From positions 105,028 through 169,027 of the forward strand of contig CALUWH010000002.1 in assembly GCA_944324435.1 (NCBI GenBank): 64,000 nt of DNA, in the 5' to 3' direction. Each line of letters begins with the position of its first letter. The stretch's first letter is position 1. The notes under the pieces were generated by a model. The model was not told the DNA's origin and ran no database searches. It saw only the letters and a list, made by a program, of their open reading frames with translations. The DNA comes from Candidatus Gastranaerophilales bacterium (lineage in GTDB: Bacteria > Cyanobacteriota > Vampirovibrionia > Gastranaerophilales > Gastranaerophilaceae). Below, one piece after another: positions 47,058 to 57,000 of the stretch. The translations under genes and the position numbers were made by a program.

Positions 47058-47489
47058 TTATGACTGTAAAAGTCCTGTATCTTGAGCTGCTGTAGAAGTT
47101 GCAGTCTTTTCGCTTTCCTGTTGAGCTCTCAGCTCTTCAAGCAATGTGTCATACATACTTCTCATTGTGTCGTATTCGATATCAAGATCAGCCAATTCTA
47201 ATGATAATTCTTCATTGTATTGTTTAACTTTGGCGTGAGCGTAAGCATCTGCCAACATTTCGTTTTGGTTGCTTTCGCCAACTACTACGCCGCCGGCTTT
47301 TAATTCTTTTGTATTATCAATGGCAGAATCAAATGCGCTTTCCCATTTTTCTTCGTATTTTACTTGTTCATTCAACTTAGCGCTGTTAGCTTCATACTTA
47401 GCATTCCAGTATATAGACTGCTGAGTGTAGTAGTTAATGTCTGCGTTTGTTGTTAATAAGTTTCCTAATAAAGCTGCTGTGTTTGCCAT
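47058..47489 (-). CDS. Coiled-coil protein of unknown function
   Basis: 143 residues, nearly all helical with heptad-like spacing (YYTQQSIYWNAKYEANSAKLNEQVKYEEKW; LSLELADLDIEYDTMRSMYDTLLEELRAQ) broken by a short Gly-rich turn (LKAGGVVVGESNQ), suggesting a helical hairpin of about 50 residues per arm. No signal peptide, cysteine or recognised family. The size and hairpin design are like needle, tip or filament-type small export substrates, but this is only an analogy. It shares the TTTTGTAA...ACTTTATATA upstream signature with three other genes. Confidence 0.75.
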   Translation of the reverse strand: MANTAALLGNLLTTNADINYYTQQSIYWNAKYEANSAKLNEQVKYEEKWESAFDSAIDNTKELKAGGVVVGESNQNEMLADAYAHAKVKQYNEELSLELADLDIEYDTMRSMYDTLLEELRAQQESEKTATSTAAQDTGLLQS

Positions 47490-47515
47490 TTTCTTATACC
47501 TTTTGTTTCATCTTA

Positions 47516-47575
47516 CATATATATAAAGTATTTACAAATTATTGAATTTCACAACTCTATTTATTTGTTACAAAA
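47516..47575 (-). promoter_or_regulatory. Shared upstream signature, copy 3
   Basis: Minus strand TTTTGTAACA from 47575 and ACTTTATATATATG from 47529, 46 nt start to start; the second box starts 40 nt before the ATG. Confidence 0.6.
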
Positions 47576-47695
47576 CTTAATATTTGGCATCAAGGCTCTT
47601 ATATAAACAGTTGCAGCGCTTTATAAATAGAAATTTGTATGCCTGCTAGTATATGTAGTTATCGCGAGATTACAAATATCACTATGAATTTTACA

Positions 47696-47724
47696 TTGAC
47701 TGTACTTTGAGTGTACTGTAAAAT
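47696..47724 (+). promoter_or_regulatory. Promoter of the maf-like/dtd/rsmH operon
   Basis: TTGACT (47696-47701), 17-bp spacer, TAAAAT (47719-47724); AAAGGGGAG lies just before the ATG at 47741. Confidence 0.75.
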
Positions 47725-47740
47725 AACTAAAGGGGAGATT

Positions 47741-49636
47741 ATGAACAATATTTTTGAAAAGAATATAAAGGCTCTGGAGACAAAGGATAAAGGGCTTGCT
47801 CAAAAATTACGGGACTATGTTGTGACGGATGTTCCATTGCTTGTTCGCGAAAATGGTTCGTATAATTTGATATACAAAGGTAAATATCTTCACAATAAAG
47901 AGAATCCGCTAGGCGAGGCAAGAGAAATATTTTCTATGGCTAAAAATGAGCCTGTTTCGATACATGTAATATACGGAATGGGTCTGGGGTATTTGTTTCA
48001 GGTTGCTTCTGCAAACTCTGCAGGTACAGTTGTTCTCTATGAGTCTGACCTGAATATATTAAAAATAGCCTTTACTTTGGTTGATTTTTCTCAAGATATA
48101 CTGAAACCCAATGTTTTTATAGCGGCAGACTTAGATAAGGCCGGTGAGTATATTCACCAGAAGTCAAATACGCAAAATTCTCCATATATGCTTATAACAA
48201 CCGCATACAGAGAACTCTGCGGTGCAGGATTGGGAGAGTTTGTGGAAAAGCTGCAAAGAATGATTGGCTCATACATGCTGGATTTGAAGTATACTAAACA
48301 AAAATTTTATCCGCTTCTGGTTTATCTGCTGCAAAATATTCCGCATCTTGTGAAAGAGCCTCCGTTAACTTCCATCAAAGATTTATACAAAGGCAAGACA
48401 GCTGTTGTAGTGTCTGCAGGGCCTTCATTAGATAGAGACATCGAGGTAATAAAAAAATACCGGAACAAATTCGTTCTCTTTGTTGTCGGAACAGCAATGA
48501 AAACTCTTGCTAAGCATAATATAACACCGGATTATCTTTGTTTGATTGAATCTTATGATTCATCAAGACAAATTGAAGGGATTGATTTATCAAAGGTAAA
48601 TCTTATTACCGAGCCTTATTCACACCCGAATTTAAGAAAATTTAAATTCAAAAATATTTATTCACATATTTCTGCCAATATGCCTATAAACCTGTACTGG
48701 GCTGATGTAATCGGAGAAAATGCGGACGAATACCTGTCAAAAGGAACTGTTTCATATACTGCAATAAATTCTGCAAGAATCTTAGGCTGCTCAAGAATTA
48801 TTGTTGTAGGACAGGATTTAGCGTATTTGGAAGGTCAATGCTACAGCAAGGATTCTGCGTATAAAGATCTTGTATGCGCAAAGAATCCTCAAACGGGTCG
48901 GTGGGAAATTATTGCAAAAGACTTTGAAGCGTTTGCCAAGGCTCTATCAAACTCTGAGGATGAAGAAACTCGCAAAAAAGCTGGAATAAGGAGGCTTGCA
49001 AGTCTTAATAATTCGCTTTATTACGTAAAGAGTATAAAAGGAGAGATGATTCCGACAGAATCCGTGTATGCTGCGTTTATCACACCTCTTTGCGAGTATA
49101 CTGAAAAATTTAACGATAGAGAATATATTAATGCTTCAATGGAAGGAGCGCAGATTGACGGATTTAAAAATATGCCGCTGAAAGATGCTTTAGAAGGGCT
49201 GAGTGACTTGAATATTGAAGAGGCTGCTAATACATATAATTATAATATGCCTGTAATTAAAGAAAGATTACAGCAGGACTTAAATGTTCTGAGGCAAGAT
49301 ATTCCTAAGTTAGAAAAAGGCAAAAGTATGCTGAAAAGCTTCAATAACGACCTCAAGAGGCAAAGGAATATTACGCCGGAGATTTTAAAATCGCTCAAAA
49401 AAATTTCCGAGTATTATCTTTATATGAGCTCTGACTGTACAAAGGAAAGCAAGCTTTTAGATTTTATTACAATAGCAGACAGAATTAATCTGGATTATGA
49501 AATGAAAATGGCAAGAACTCTGACGTCTGAAATTATTGGGAATATAATAGGCAAAATGAATGTATTTTTTGATAATGCAGAAAAGAGAATCAATCGTGTA
49601 TCGGGGATTATGCAAAAATCAATTGAGGAGATATAA
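47741..49636 (+). CDS. Maf/MptE-like (DUF115) protein, probable motility-accessory glycosyltransferase
   Basis: 631 residues. The N-terminal 200 resemble the Maf N-terminal domain (VSIHVIYGMGLGYLFQVA, VLYESDLNILKIAF). A central MptE/DUF115 domain (about 215-400) contains TAVVVSAGPSLDRDIEVI, LCLIESYDSSRQ and IIVVGQDLAYLEGQCYS. The C-terminal 200 are helical. Maf proteins transfer nonulosonic acids to flagellins in several bacteria; other members of the superfamily act in pterin or polysaccharide synthesis. No flagellin gene is in the window. ATG 47741 has a good ribosome binding site; a start 30 nt upstream lies in the promoter. The stop overlaps dtd (TAATG). Confidence 0.85.
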   Translation: MNNIFEKNIKALETKDKGLAQKLRDYVVTDVPLLVRENGSYNLIYKGKYLHNKENPLGEAREIFSMAKNEPVSIHVIYGMGLGYLFQVASANSAGTVVLYESDLNILKIAFTLVDFSQDILKPNVFIAADLDKAGEYIHQKSNTQNSPYMLITTAYRELCGAGLGEFVEKLQRMIGSYMLDLKYTKQKFYPLLVYLLQNIPHLVKEPPLTSIKDLYKGKTAVVVSAGPSLDRDIEVIKKYRNKFVLFVVGTAMKTLAKHNITPDYLCLIESYDSSRQIEGIDLSKVNLITEPYSHPNLRKFKFKNIYSHISANMPINLYWADVIGENADEYLSKGTVSYTAINSARILGCSRIIVVGQDLAYLEGQCYSKDSAYKDLVCAKNPQTGRWEIIAKDFEAFAKALSNSEDEETRKKAGIRRLASLNNSLYYVKSIKGEMIPTESVYAAFITPLCEYTEKFNDREYINASMEGAQIDGFKNMPLKDALEGLSDLNIEEAANTYNYNMPVIKERLQQDLNVLRQDIPKLEKGKSMLKSFNNDLKRQRNITPEILKSLKKISEYYLYMSSDCTKESKLLDFITIADRINLDYEMKMARTLTSEIIGNIIGKMNVFFDNAEKRINRVSGIMQKSIEEI

Positions 49637-50082
49637 TGAAAGTTTTAATACAGAGAGTGAAGGAAGCTTCCGTTACAATTGACGGAGAAGTTTATTCCTC
49701 AATAAATAAGGGAATTTTGGCTTTTGTCGGAGTAAAAAAGGGCGATACCATAGATATGGTTGAAAAACTTGCTGAAAAAATAGTAAACTTGCGAATTTTC
49801 CCTGATGAGAATGATAAAATGAATCGTTCCCTGAGAGATATAAACGGTGAGATGCTTATAGTGTCTCAATTTACGCTATGCGGTGACTGTAAAAAGGGGA
49901 CTCGCCCGAGTTTTGATAAATCTGAGCAGCCGGATATTGCAAACAATTTTTATGAAGCTTTTATCGAGGCTGTAAAAGAGAGAGGAATAAGAACGGGGAC
50001 AGGTCAATTTGGAGCTATGATGGACGTTGCTCTTATAAACGACGGGCCTGTAACATTTATGCTGGAGGTTGAAAATGGCTGA
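49636..50082 (+). CDS. dtd: D-aminoacyl-tRNA deacylase
   Basis: 148 residues, standard length. Hydrolyses D-amino acids mis-attached to tRNA. Signature SQFTLCGDCKKGTRPSF (the SQFTL motif) and the Gly-cisPro element in NDGPVTFML at the C-terminus. Start overlaps the upstream stop by 1 nt and its own end overlaps the rsmH start by 8 nt. Confidence 0.95.
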   Translation: MKVLIQRVKEASVTIDGEVYSSINKGILAFVGVKKGDTIDMVEKLAEKIVNLRIFPDENDKMNRSLRDINGEMLIVSQFTLCGDCKKGTRPSFDKSEQPDIANNFYEAFIEAVKERGIRTGTGQFGAMMDVALINDGPVTFMLEVENG

Positions 50083-51004
50083 TGATTTTAGACATTACAC
50101 TGTAATGCTCGATGAGGCAGTAGATGCTCTGGAATGTCAGCGAGGCAAAATATATGTTGACTGTACTTTAGGAGGCGGAGGACACAGCGAGCTTATATTA
50201 AAACGAATATCTCCGGAAGGCAGGCTAATCGCTTTTGATATAGACGAAGAAGCAATTGCGCACGCAAAAGAAAGGTTAAAAGACTTTCCCAATATTACAA
50301 TAATCAAATCTTCTTATACAAATATTAAAGAAGAATTGAATAAACTCGGGATAGACAAGATTACAGGCGGTGTAATTCTGGATCTGGGGGCATCATATCA
50401 CCAGCTTACAAAAGGCGAGCGAGGGTTTTCTTTTTCTAAAGAAGCACCTCTTGATATGCGATTTGACATGCAGAGCGATTTTTCGGCTTACGATGTTGTT
50501 AACAAGTACCATGAAGATGATTTAGTAAGGATTTTTAGCGAATATGGAGAAGAAAGATTTTCAAAAAGAATTGCAAAGAAGATTGTCGAAACTCGAAGGA
50601 CTGCGCCAATTAGAACAACGAAAGAACTGGCTGATATCATTATCTCTGCGACTCCTAGGGTTAAGTCTCATATACACCCTGCTACAAGAGTGTTTCAGGC
50701 AATTCGTATAGAAGTAAACAATGAGTTAAAAAATGTAAACATTGTACTGCATGATATATTGGATTTATTAGATGATGGTGGTATAATTTCTGTAATAAGT
50801 TTTCATTCTTTGGAAGATAGGATAGTTAAGAATATTTTCAAGTATGAGAGCCAAAAGTGCAGATGCAACGAGATGATTTGCAAATGCCCACCGCCAAGAA
50901 TCGCTTTGGTAAACAAAAAACCGATAATGGCGAGTGAGAAGGAGATTTTGGAAAATCCACCATCCAGAAGTGCAAAATTAAGAATTGCACGAAAAATTTG
51001 TTAA
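50075..51004 (+). CDS. rsmH: 16S rRNA (cytosine-1402-N4)-methyltransferase
   Basis: 309 residues. SAM-binding YVDCTLGGGGHSELIL, catalytic-region GGVILDLGASYHQL, RGFSFSKEAPLDMRFD, RVFQAIRIEVNNEL and the C-terminal SFHSLEDRIVKNIFK and PSRSAKLRIARK are all as expected for RsmH/MraW. GGAGG lies 6 nt before ATG 50075, so the TTG two codons earlier is not used. As in dcw clusters it is followed by an ftsL-like gene, but not by ftsI. Confidence 0.95.
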   Translation: MADDFRHYTVMLDEAVDALECQRGKIYVDCTLGGGGHSELILKRISPEGRLIAFDIDEEAIAHAKERLKDFPNITIIKSSYTNIKEELNKLGIDKITGGVILDLGASYHQLTKGERGFSFSKEAPLDMRFDMQSDFSAYDVVNKYHEDDLVRIFSEYGEERFSKRIAKKIVETRRTAPIRTTKELADIIISATPRVKSHIHPATRVFQAIRIEVNNELKNVNIVLHDILDLLDDGGIISVISFHSLEDRIVKNIFKYESQKCRCNEMICKCPPPRIALVNKKPIMASEKEILENPPSRSAKLRIARKIC

Positions 51005-51064
51005 TGTGGAGGATGGCTGCCGGACGTTCTGTTTATTAATTTGGGAATAGAGGAGTAAATTACA

Positions 51065-51598
51065 TTGGTTTCAGCTTTAAGAATCAACAACAATAAATCC
51101 GGAAATGTAAGAAGCCTAGATAGTTTTATAAAGAAGTTTTCAAAAAATGCGAAAAATGCTTATGAAATAGAAGAACCTAAATCTTTTGTCGATAAATCTA
51201 TTCAAAAATTGGCTGTTAATAGTATAATAGAAGGGTACTTTCCAAAGGAGAATCTTGTAAAAGATATGGCAATAAAACGTGTAAACAAAACTTTGTGCGT
51301 AATTTTGAGCCTGCTTATAGCGGTTGTCGTTGTAAGCTACTATTTTGTAATCTCCTGTGAAATGAAATTAAATGATTTGAGCAGACAGACCATTATTTTG
51401 AATAATGAAAACGAGGAGCTTCAAAATAAACTCGACACTTTAAAATCGTTTAACAATGTTGATAAAACTTTGCAGCAGAATAACATGCTTCAAAGGGCAG
51501 GACAAGTTATAGAAACACCTGAAATTACAGTGGATTCTTCTCTTGTTTCTAAAAAGAAGACTAATAAAAAAATATTTAATTATGCAATAGGTTTTTAA
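51065..51598 (+). CDS. FtsL/DivIC-like cell-division protein (candidate)
   Basis: 177 residues: a cytosolic N-terminus of about 75, one transmembrane helix (77-97, LCVILSLLIAVVVVSYYFVI), then a short coiled coil (LNDLSRQTIILNNENEELQNKLDTLKSF) and a polar tail. This single-pass plus leucine-zipper design and its place directly after rsmH match FtsL, a septal-ring protein with little sequence conservation. TTG start 51065 with AGGAG 9 nt upstream. Confidence 0.7.
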   Translation: MVSALRINNNKSGNVRSLDSFIKKFSKNAKNAYEIEEPKSFVDKSIQKLAVNSIIEGYFPKENLVKDMAIKRVNKTLCVILSLLIAVVVVSYYFVISCEMKLNDLSRQTIILNNENEELQNKLDTLKSFNNVDKTLQQNNMLQRAGQVIETPEITVDSSLVSKKKTNKKIFNYAIGF

Positions 51599-51602
51599 GA
51601 GG

Positions 51603-52517
51603 ATGCTGAAAGTAGTTTGCGGCGCAGGGAATGAAGACTGCGAGAGCGTAAAAAGATTAGTTTATATATACGCAAAGGCCGGATGCAAATATTTTGATTT
51701 ATCCGCAAGAAAAGAAATACTTGAGGCTGCAAAAGAGGCGCAGAAGCTTGCAGGAGAAGGGGAATTGCATTTTTGCGTAAGCGTAGGTATTAAGGGCGAC
51801 CCTCATATTTCTAAAGCAAAAATTAATACTTCTAAGTGTATAAAATGCGGAAATTGCTTTAGAAATTGTCCTAATGATGCTATATACTCATCAATTATTA
51901 TTGATGAAAAACGCTGCATCGGCTGCGGAACCTGTGCAAAGAAGTGTCCTACAGGATCAATTACGATGTTTGAAAAAGATGTGAATGTAAAAGAAATTCT
52001 ACCGTATCTGGTTGAAAATGGGGTTGAAATTCTAGAGCTTCACATAATGGGGCATGATAAAAAGGATTTGGATTATAAGTGGGAAATTATTAATGAGTGT
52101 AATCCAAAATACGCTTCAATATGCATAGATAGAGAAAATTTCGGCAACAAAGAGGTTTTAACCCGTATAAGGAATATGATAGCACATCGAAAACCTTATA
52201 CTACGATTGTTCAGGCAGACGGAATCCCTATGAGCGGTTCTGATGACACGTTTAAAACAACATTGCAGGCTGTTGCGATGGCAGAGATAATACAAAATGC
52301 CAATCTCCCCGTACACATAATGTTGTCGGGAGGAACAAACTCTAAAACAGCAGAACTTGCAAAGTTATGCGGAATAAATTACTGGGGAATTGCAATAGGC
52401 TCCTGGGCAAGAAAGGTTGTAAAGCCCTATATAAATTCAGAGGATTTCTGGGATTGTTTGGAGTGCCAGCATAGCGCAATAGAGGCTGCTAAAGCATTGG
52501 TTAAAGCTTCTGTTTAG
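51603..52517 (+). CDS. LdpA-like iron-sulfur protein
   Basis: 304 residues with two [4Fe-4S] motifs: Cys79/82/85/89 (CIKCGNCFRNCP) and Cys105/108/111/115 (CIGCGTCAKKCP). N-terminus LKVVCGAGNEDCESVKRLVYIYAKAGCKYFDLSA and C-terminus VQADGIPMSGSDD, LSGGTNSKTAELAKLCGINYWGIAIGSWARKVVKPY follow the layout of cyanobacterial LdpA (light-dependent period A), a redox-sensing protein in circadian clock input. In a non-photosynthetic organism it probably senses redox state for another purpose. Start 4 nt after the ftsL-like stop; its end overlaps the converging AAA+ gene by 17 nt. Confidence 0.85.
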   Translation: MLKVVCGAGNEDCESVKRLVYIYAKAGCKYFDLSARKEILEAAKEAQKLAGEGELHFCVSVGIKGDPHISKAKINTSKCIKCGNCFRNCPNDAIYSSIIIDEKRCIGCGTCAKKCPTGSITMFEKDVNVKEILPYLVENGVEILELHIMGHDKKDLDYKWEIINECNPKYASICIDRENFGNKEVLTRIRNMIAHRKPYTTIVQADGIPMSGSDDTFKTTLQAVAMAEIIQNANLPVHIMLSGGTNSKTAELAKLCGINYWGIAIGSWARKVVKPYINSEDFWDCLECQHSAIEAAKALVKASV

Positions 52518-53994
52518 CGATTTTTGCTATGGCTTGTGTAAAGTCTTCTTGGGCGATTTTTATTTTCTTTAAATCACTCAGCATAAAAGTCTTGTTATCC
52601 ATTTTTCGATTTATTCCAAGGCGTTCAAGCGCATTATAGTACCCTAGAGTAACCATTTCTGCGACGTCAGATCCGTTAAATTTATTCTCAAGCATTGTTT
52701 TTGCAAGCTCATCTTTTGACACACTATCTTCAATTGGCTGCCCTTTAGCGTGTATGTCATAAATTTCCTTTAAACCTTCTAAATTTGGCATAGGGACTTC
52801 TAAATGCAGTCCAAACCTGCCGGAAGCCAGAAGTGCAGGATCAATTAAATCAAGCCTGTTTGTTGCAGCTATTACAAAAGCCATAGCATTACTTTTTTCT
52901 AAGTCGCTCATGCAGCCTAAAAACTGGTTGACAACGCTGTCGTCAAATCTTGCATTTGAGCTGCCGTCACGTTTTTTGCCTATAGCATCAAATTCGTCTA
53001 TGAACAAAATAAAAGGAGCTTTATCTTCGGCTTGCTTAAAAATATTTCTAACACTTTTTTCTGAGCCGCCAACTTCCGAGTATTTAAACTCATTCGCGTT
53101 TACGTATCGAAATTCGGCATCAGCCTCGTTTGCGATAGCTTTTCCTAATAAAGTCTTTCCGCACCTCGGGGGCCCATATAGCATAATACCTTTATTTAAT
53201 CTTATATTTTTATATACCATAGGATAATTAATAGGTCTTATTATAGATTTTCTAAGCTCTTCAATTATATTTCCAAGGCCGCCAATATCCCAGAATGTAA
53301 ACTCTTTTTGTTTATTAGAAACCTTTTTTTCTCCTGCGGTAAGAGCTGAAATAGTTTGTCTATTCAAGCTTTGAAGCCCTTCCGGAGTAGAAACCGCACT
53401 TCTTACTTCCAAATACCCTTCTGCATTTGTAGGGTTGTAACTGTATGGCGGATTAAACATAAATTTGTATTTACCATGGGTATCCAAATGTAATTCTCCG
53501 GTTCCAATATATTCTCCATAGTTCAGTTTTTTTATTTCACCGGATTTTACAAAATGCTGCTTTGTATTCAAGGTTTCTTTAGGATTTCTGACTTCCAGAT
53601 TCCAGATCCATTCAGACAAATTAATTACATAATAATCATAATTTTTCTTATAAATCCCAAAATTAGCCTCTAATTTCTCTCTGTTTATTAAATCTTTTTC
53701 GCCAACTTTTAGAGTATATGTTTTTAAAATAGGCACGTCAATATTTTCTACAACTTTATTGAGCATTAGATTTGAAACGGTCTCATCAGATGTTACTATA
53801 AGCATAGACTTGTCATCCAGTGCTTCCAGTCCGTATCGGAATTTTTCTGTGACATCCGGTTTTTTACATCCAAAAAGCCCATAAAAAGCTATGTTTGGAA
53901 TCTCCGTAGAATTTCTAATGCTCTTGCTATTTACTTCCTGCCTGCGTGCAGGCACCCGGTATACCCTGCCTGCACTTATGGGTGTAATTCTCAT
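52501..53994 (-). CDS. AAA+ ATPase with disordered N-terminal leader (paralogue 2)
   Basis: 497 residues. Leader 1-40 is basic and disordered and ends in PNIAFYG; an N-terminal domain of unknown fold follows at 45-225; AAA module 233-485 with Walker A GPPRCGKT (274-281), Walker B ILFIDE (329-334), sensor AATN (377-380) and LLASGRFG (388-395). In place of the usual GPPGTGKT the loop has Arg-Cys. Same architecture as the gene at 7947-9458. It starts 15 nt after the giant GH13 gene on the same strand, so the two are co-transcribed, suggesting the ATPase handles that protein or its product (inferred). Confidence 0.88.
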   Translation of the reverse strand: MRITPISAGRVYRVPARRQEVNSKSIRNSTEIPNIAFYGLFGCKKPDVTEKFRYGLEALDDKSMLIVTSDETVSNLMLNKVVENIDVPILKTYTLKVGEKDLINREKLEANFGIYKKNYDYYVINLSEWIWNLEVRNPKETLNTKQHFVKSGEIKKLNYGEYIGTGELHLDTHGKYKFMFNPPYSYNPTNAEGYLEVRSAVSTPEGLQSLNRQTISALTAGEKKVSNKQKEFTFWDIGGLGNIIEELRKSIIRPINYPMVYKNIRLNKGIMLYGPPRCGKTLLGKAIANEADAEFRYVNANEFKYSEVGGSEKSVRNIFKQAEDKAPFILFIDEFDAIGKKRDGSSNARFDDSVVNQFLGCMSDLEKSNAMAFVIAATNRLDLIDPALLASGRFGLHLEVPMPNLEGLKEIYDIHAKGQPIEDSVSKDELAKTMLENKFNGSDVAEMVTLGYYNALERLGINRKMDNKTFMLSDLKKIKIAQEDFTQAIAKIAKQKL

Positions 53995-54009
53995 AATATC
54001 CTCAATTAT

Positions 54010-57000
54010 CTATTTTGATATAATAGATAATTTCTTTCCTTCTTCATGTACTTCTTGTTTTTGGTATGGATTTGAAACAAAATTATATTGCGGATTATAA
54101 TATGTTCTATGTCCTTTAAAAGCAATATTTTTAATATGTTTTAATATCATAACGCCGTTTTTGGCTGTTAAATCACTCAGTACAATTTTTCCGCCTTCTT
54201 TGAATATACCGAGCTGACCGTTGATTTCTTTTACAATATATTTTGCCTTATCTCTTACGTTAGCATTTGTAAATACAGTTCCAACAGGAACTGCAACACC
54301 TGCGCCCAAAAGAAGATAATCAACTTCAGATTTTGGTTGAATTGGTACGTATTTATTATCAGGATTTACTGATTCGATATCATTCTCTGCAAAGAATTTT
54401 TTGCGTTTTGCATCTGTATCTAAGCCATATTTTGCGAAATAGTCAACCCTGTTTTTATGATCAATTGCGCCTGCATTGAATAATGTAACCGTCATATCAC
54501 CGTTTGCGCTCTGCATCATATAAGCAACTTTTGCAAGAGCCTGTGTTAACTGACGTCTTTCGTTCTGCAAAGCTTCGTTTTGTGGGTCTTTCTCTAACGC
54601 GCCTTTAACCTCATAAAATCTTTGATATAAGGCATCTCTGTTCCTGCCGCCTATTGTAACGTCCATCGCATAAGGTGTACCATCGTTAAGCGCGTGTAAT
54701 TCAGGGTTGCTTCTGTCTTTCAAAGCACCATTGATTGATGCCATTATTGATTTTCTGTATTTCCCGATATCACTGTCGCCTTCAACATCGGTCCAAGGAA
54801 GAGCGTTTCTGTTTTGGAGATATACGTTCTTTGCTTTTTCTTCATAGCCGCTCATACCAAGCTCATCACCGGCATAGTTTGTAGGAACACCGGGAAGACC
54901 TTTTAGAAATTCAGTAATCATTGCAGCTTTTTTTACTGCAGGCTCTGTTACTGACTTAAACACAGTATCAACAATTGCCTCTTTATTTGCAATAGGCTTA
55001 CCTGTTTTATATTCAGCCTGCTTTACAGCCATTGAGATAGCTGCTTTTATGTCTCTTGCTGCGTACCCGAGTTTCCTCATACCAGTTTTTGGGTCTTCAA
55101 TCTTAGGAAGCTCTAAAGAATTGCGCTGAACATAGTTGTTGTCATATTTTTCTACAAAATCTTTTGCCGCTTTTGTTAAAGCTTCTGTAACAGCAGGATT
55201 TTTACCTGTCTTTGTGTAAGAATCCAAGAGCAGTGATGCGAGATTTACTGTGTACAAGCTGTATTGATTGTAATCAGAAACAGCCCCTAAAATTTTATCT
55301 GCTCTTTGCCTGTTTACTTTTCCAATATCTTCATTAGGCCCAGCCCACTCAAAACCTCCGTGAACAAGATAATTGTTCATCATTTCATCAGAGTTGGCTG
55401 TCTTAATAACGTTATCAAAAATCTGCTTACGTTCAGCTTCCGATAATTTTAGCCCATAGGAGTTTTCAGCAGTTTTTAATAATGCCTCAAAAGCATTCTC
55501 AAGACTTGAAAGTTCCGGTACATTAATAACTGCAGGATTCAAGGTCTGACCTTCACCTAAATAATTCCCGTTTGTAAGATCAACAAGAGCATCAATTAAA
55601 CGTTTTTTATCTTCTTCGCTTGCAATACCGTTCAAATCTTCATAGACTGATGCCATAAGAACATTTGTCATAGCAGCGGCTCTTGAGCTTGTTGTTCTGA
55701 AATATTCGTTATTATCGATATTCAATCTCAATTCAAGCGGAAGCTCCGTGTTTGTTCTTGCACCGGTAAGCGCTCTCATCATGTCCTGTCTGTAGCCGCG
55801 GTTGCCCTCAAATTCAGCGTGTCCGTTTTTATATCCATGTTTTAATGGTGAGTGGAATAATCCCATATCAAGTGCAAGACCATGAATCATTCTCGGCTTA
55901 TCGTGGTTATCCATAAACGTCCAGAGGTTTCTTATATAATCCGCACTTCTTGTCTGCATTAATACATCAAGTCTTTGTTTAAACCCGTCATGAGTTTCGG
56001 AAATATTTGTTCCGTCCTCAAATGAAGGAGCAAATGATGTTAATAAATTCGTAAAGAAATAAGAATAACCGGCCTCTGTTGTGATGCCTGTTTCATTAAA
56101 GAATTTTGCCATAGCATCAGGCTCACCGTTGTAACGCTGACCTATATCCGTTTGACTATTGTAAGGACAGGATTCTTCTCCAGTATGCGCACGCAGCAAG
56201 TCCGGAATATCAGTAAGTTCTGCAACAATATATGAATTTGGGTTTTCACTCTTTACAGCCTGTACAAATTTAGACCAGAAAGCAATAGCCTGATTCCAAG
56301 CATCATCAAAATCCGTATCATTGTTTCTTACAGAATCCATATCAATAACGTCTTTTGCCGCATCAAGCCTCCAGTCTAATCCCAGAGAGGCTCTGTTAAC
56401 AGCTGCTTCTGCAATTCTAAAACTGATTGTATCTGTTCCTGCAATTCTCTTGTTGATAGAGTCTGCTACATAAGTAATATCGCTGTCTGAAAGTGATTTA
56501 AGCCCTTTTTCTATTTTCTTTTCCAGCTGTAATGCTTCATCTTCCGGATTGTAAGCCTTGATTCCTAAACCTTTTAGTGTCGTAGCATTTCTTATACTTT
56601 CATAATCATAAGTAATTTCTCCGTTATCAAGAATTTTGGAATTAAACGCTTTACCGCTCAGAGATTTTAATAAAGCGTATTTCGCAATATCCTGACCTAC
56701 AAGCTCCATTACATATTCGCCGTATTCCGTATAATCTCCGTTTGTATCAAGGAGCTTTTCGTCAGATTTGTCATTAACCTTCTTGATAATAGAATCGGCA
56801 AAGTCCTTCAATTCATTGTTATAAAGACCGTTTACTCTGTTGTAAGTCTTTGCGTAAGGTTCAACAAGATGCGGATTATCTTGTTTCATCAAATCAAACC
56901 TTGATACACCGACTGTATCCTCTGTAGTAGCTCTATTTGAGAAATAAGATGTCGATAAAACTCCTGCGGTATTTTCGCCAAATTCTAAAGTATCAAGAGG

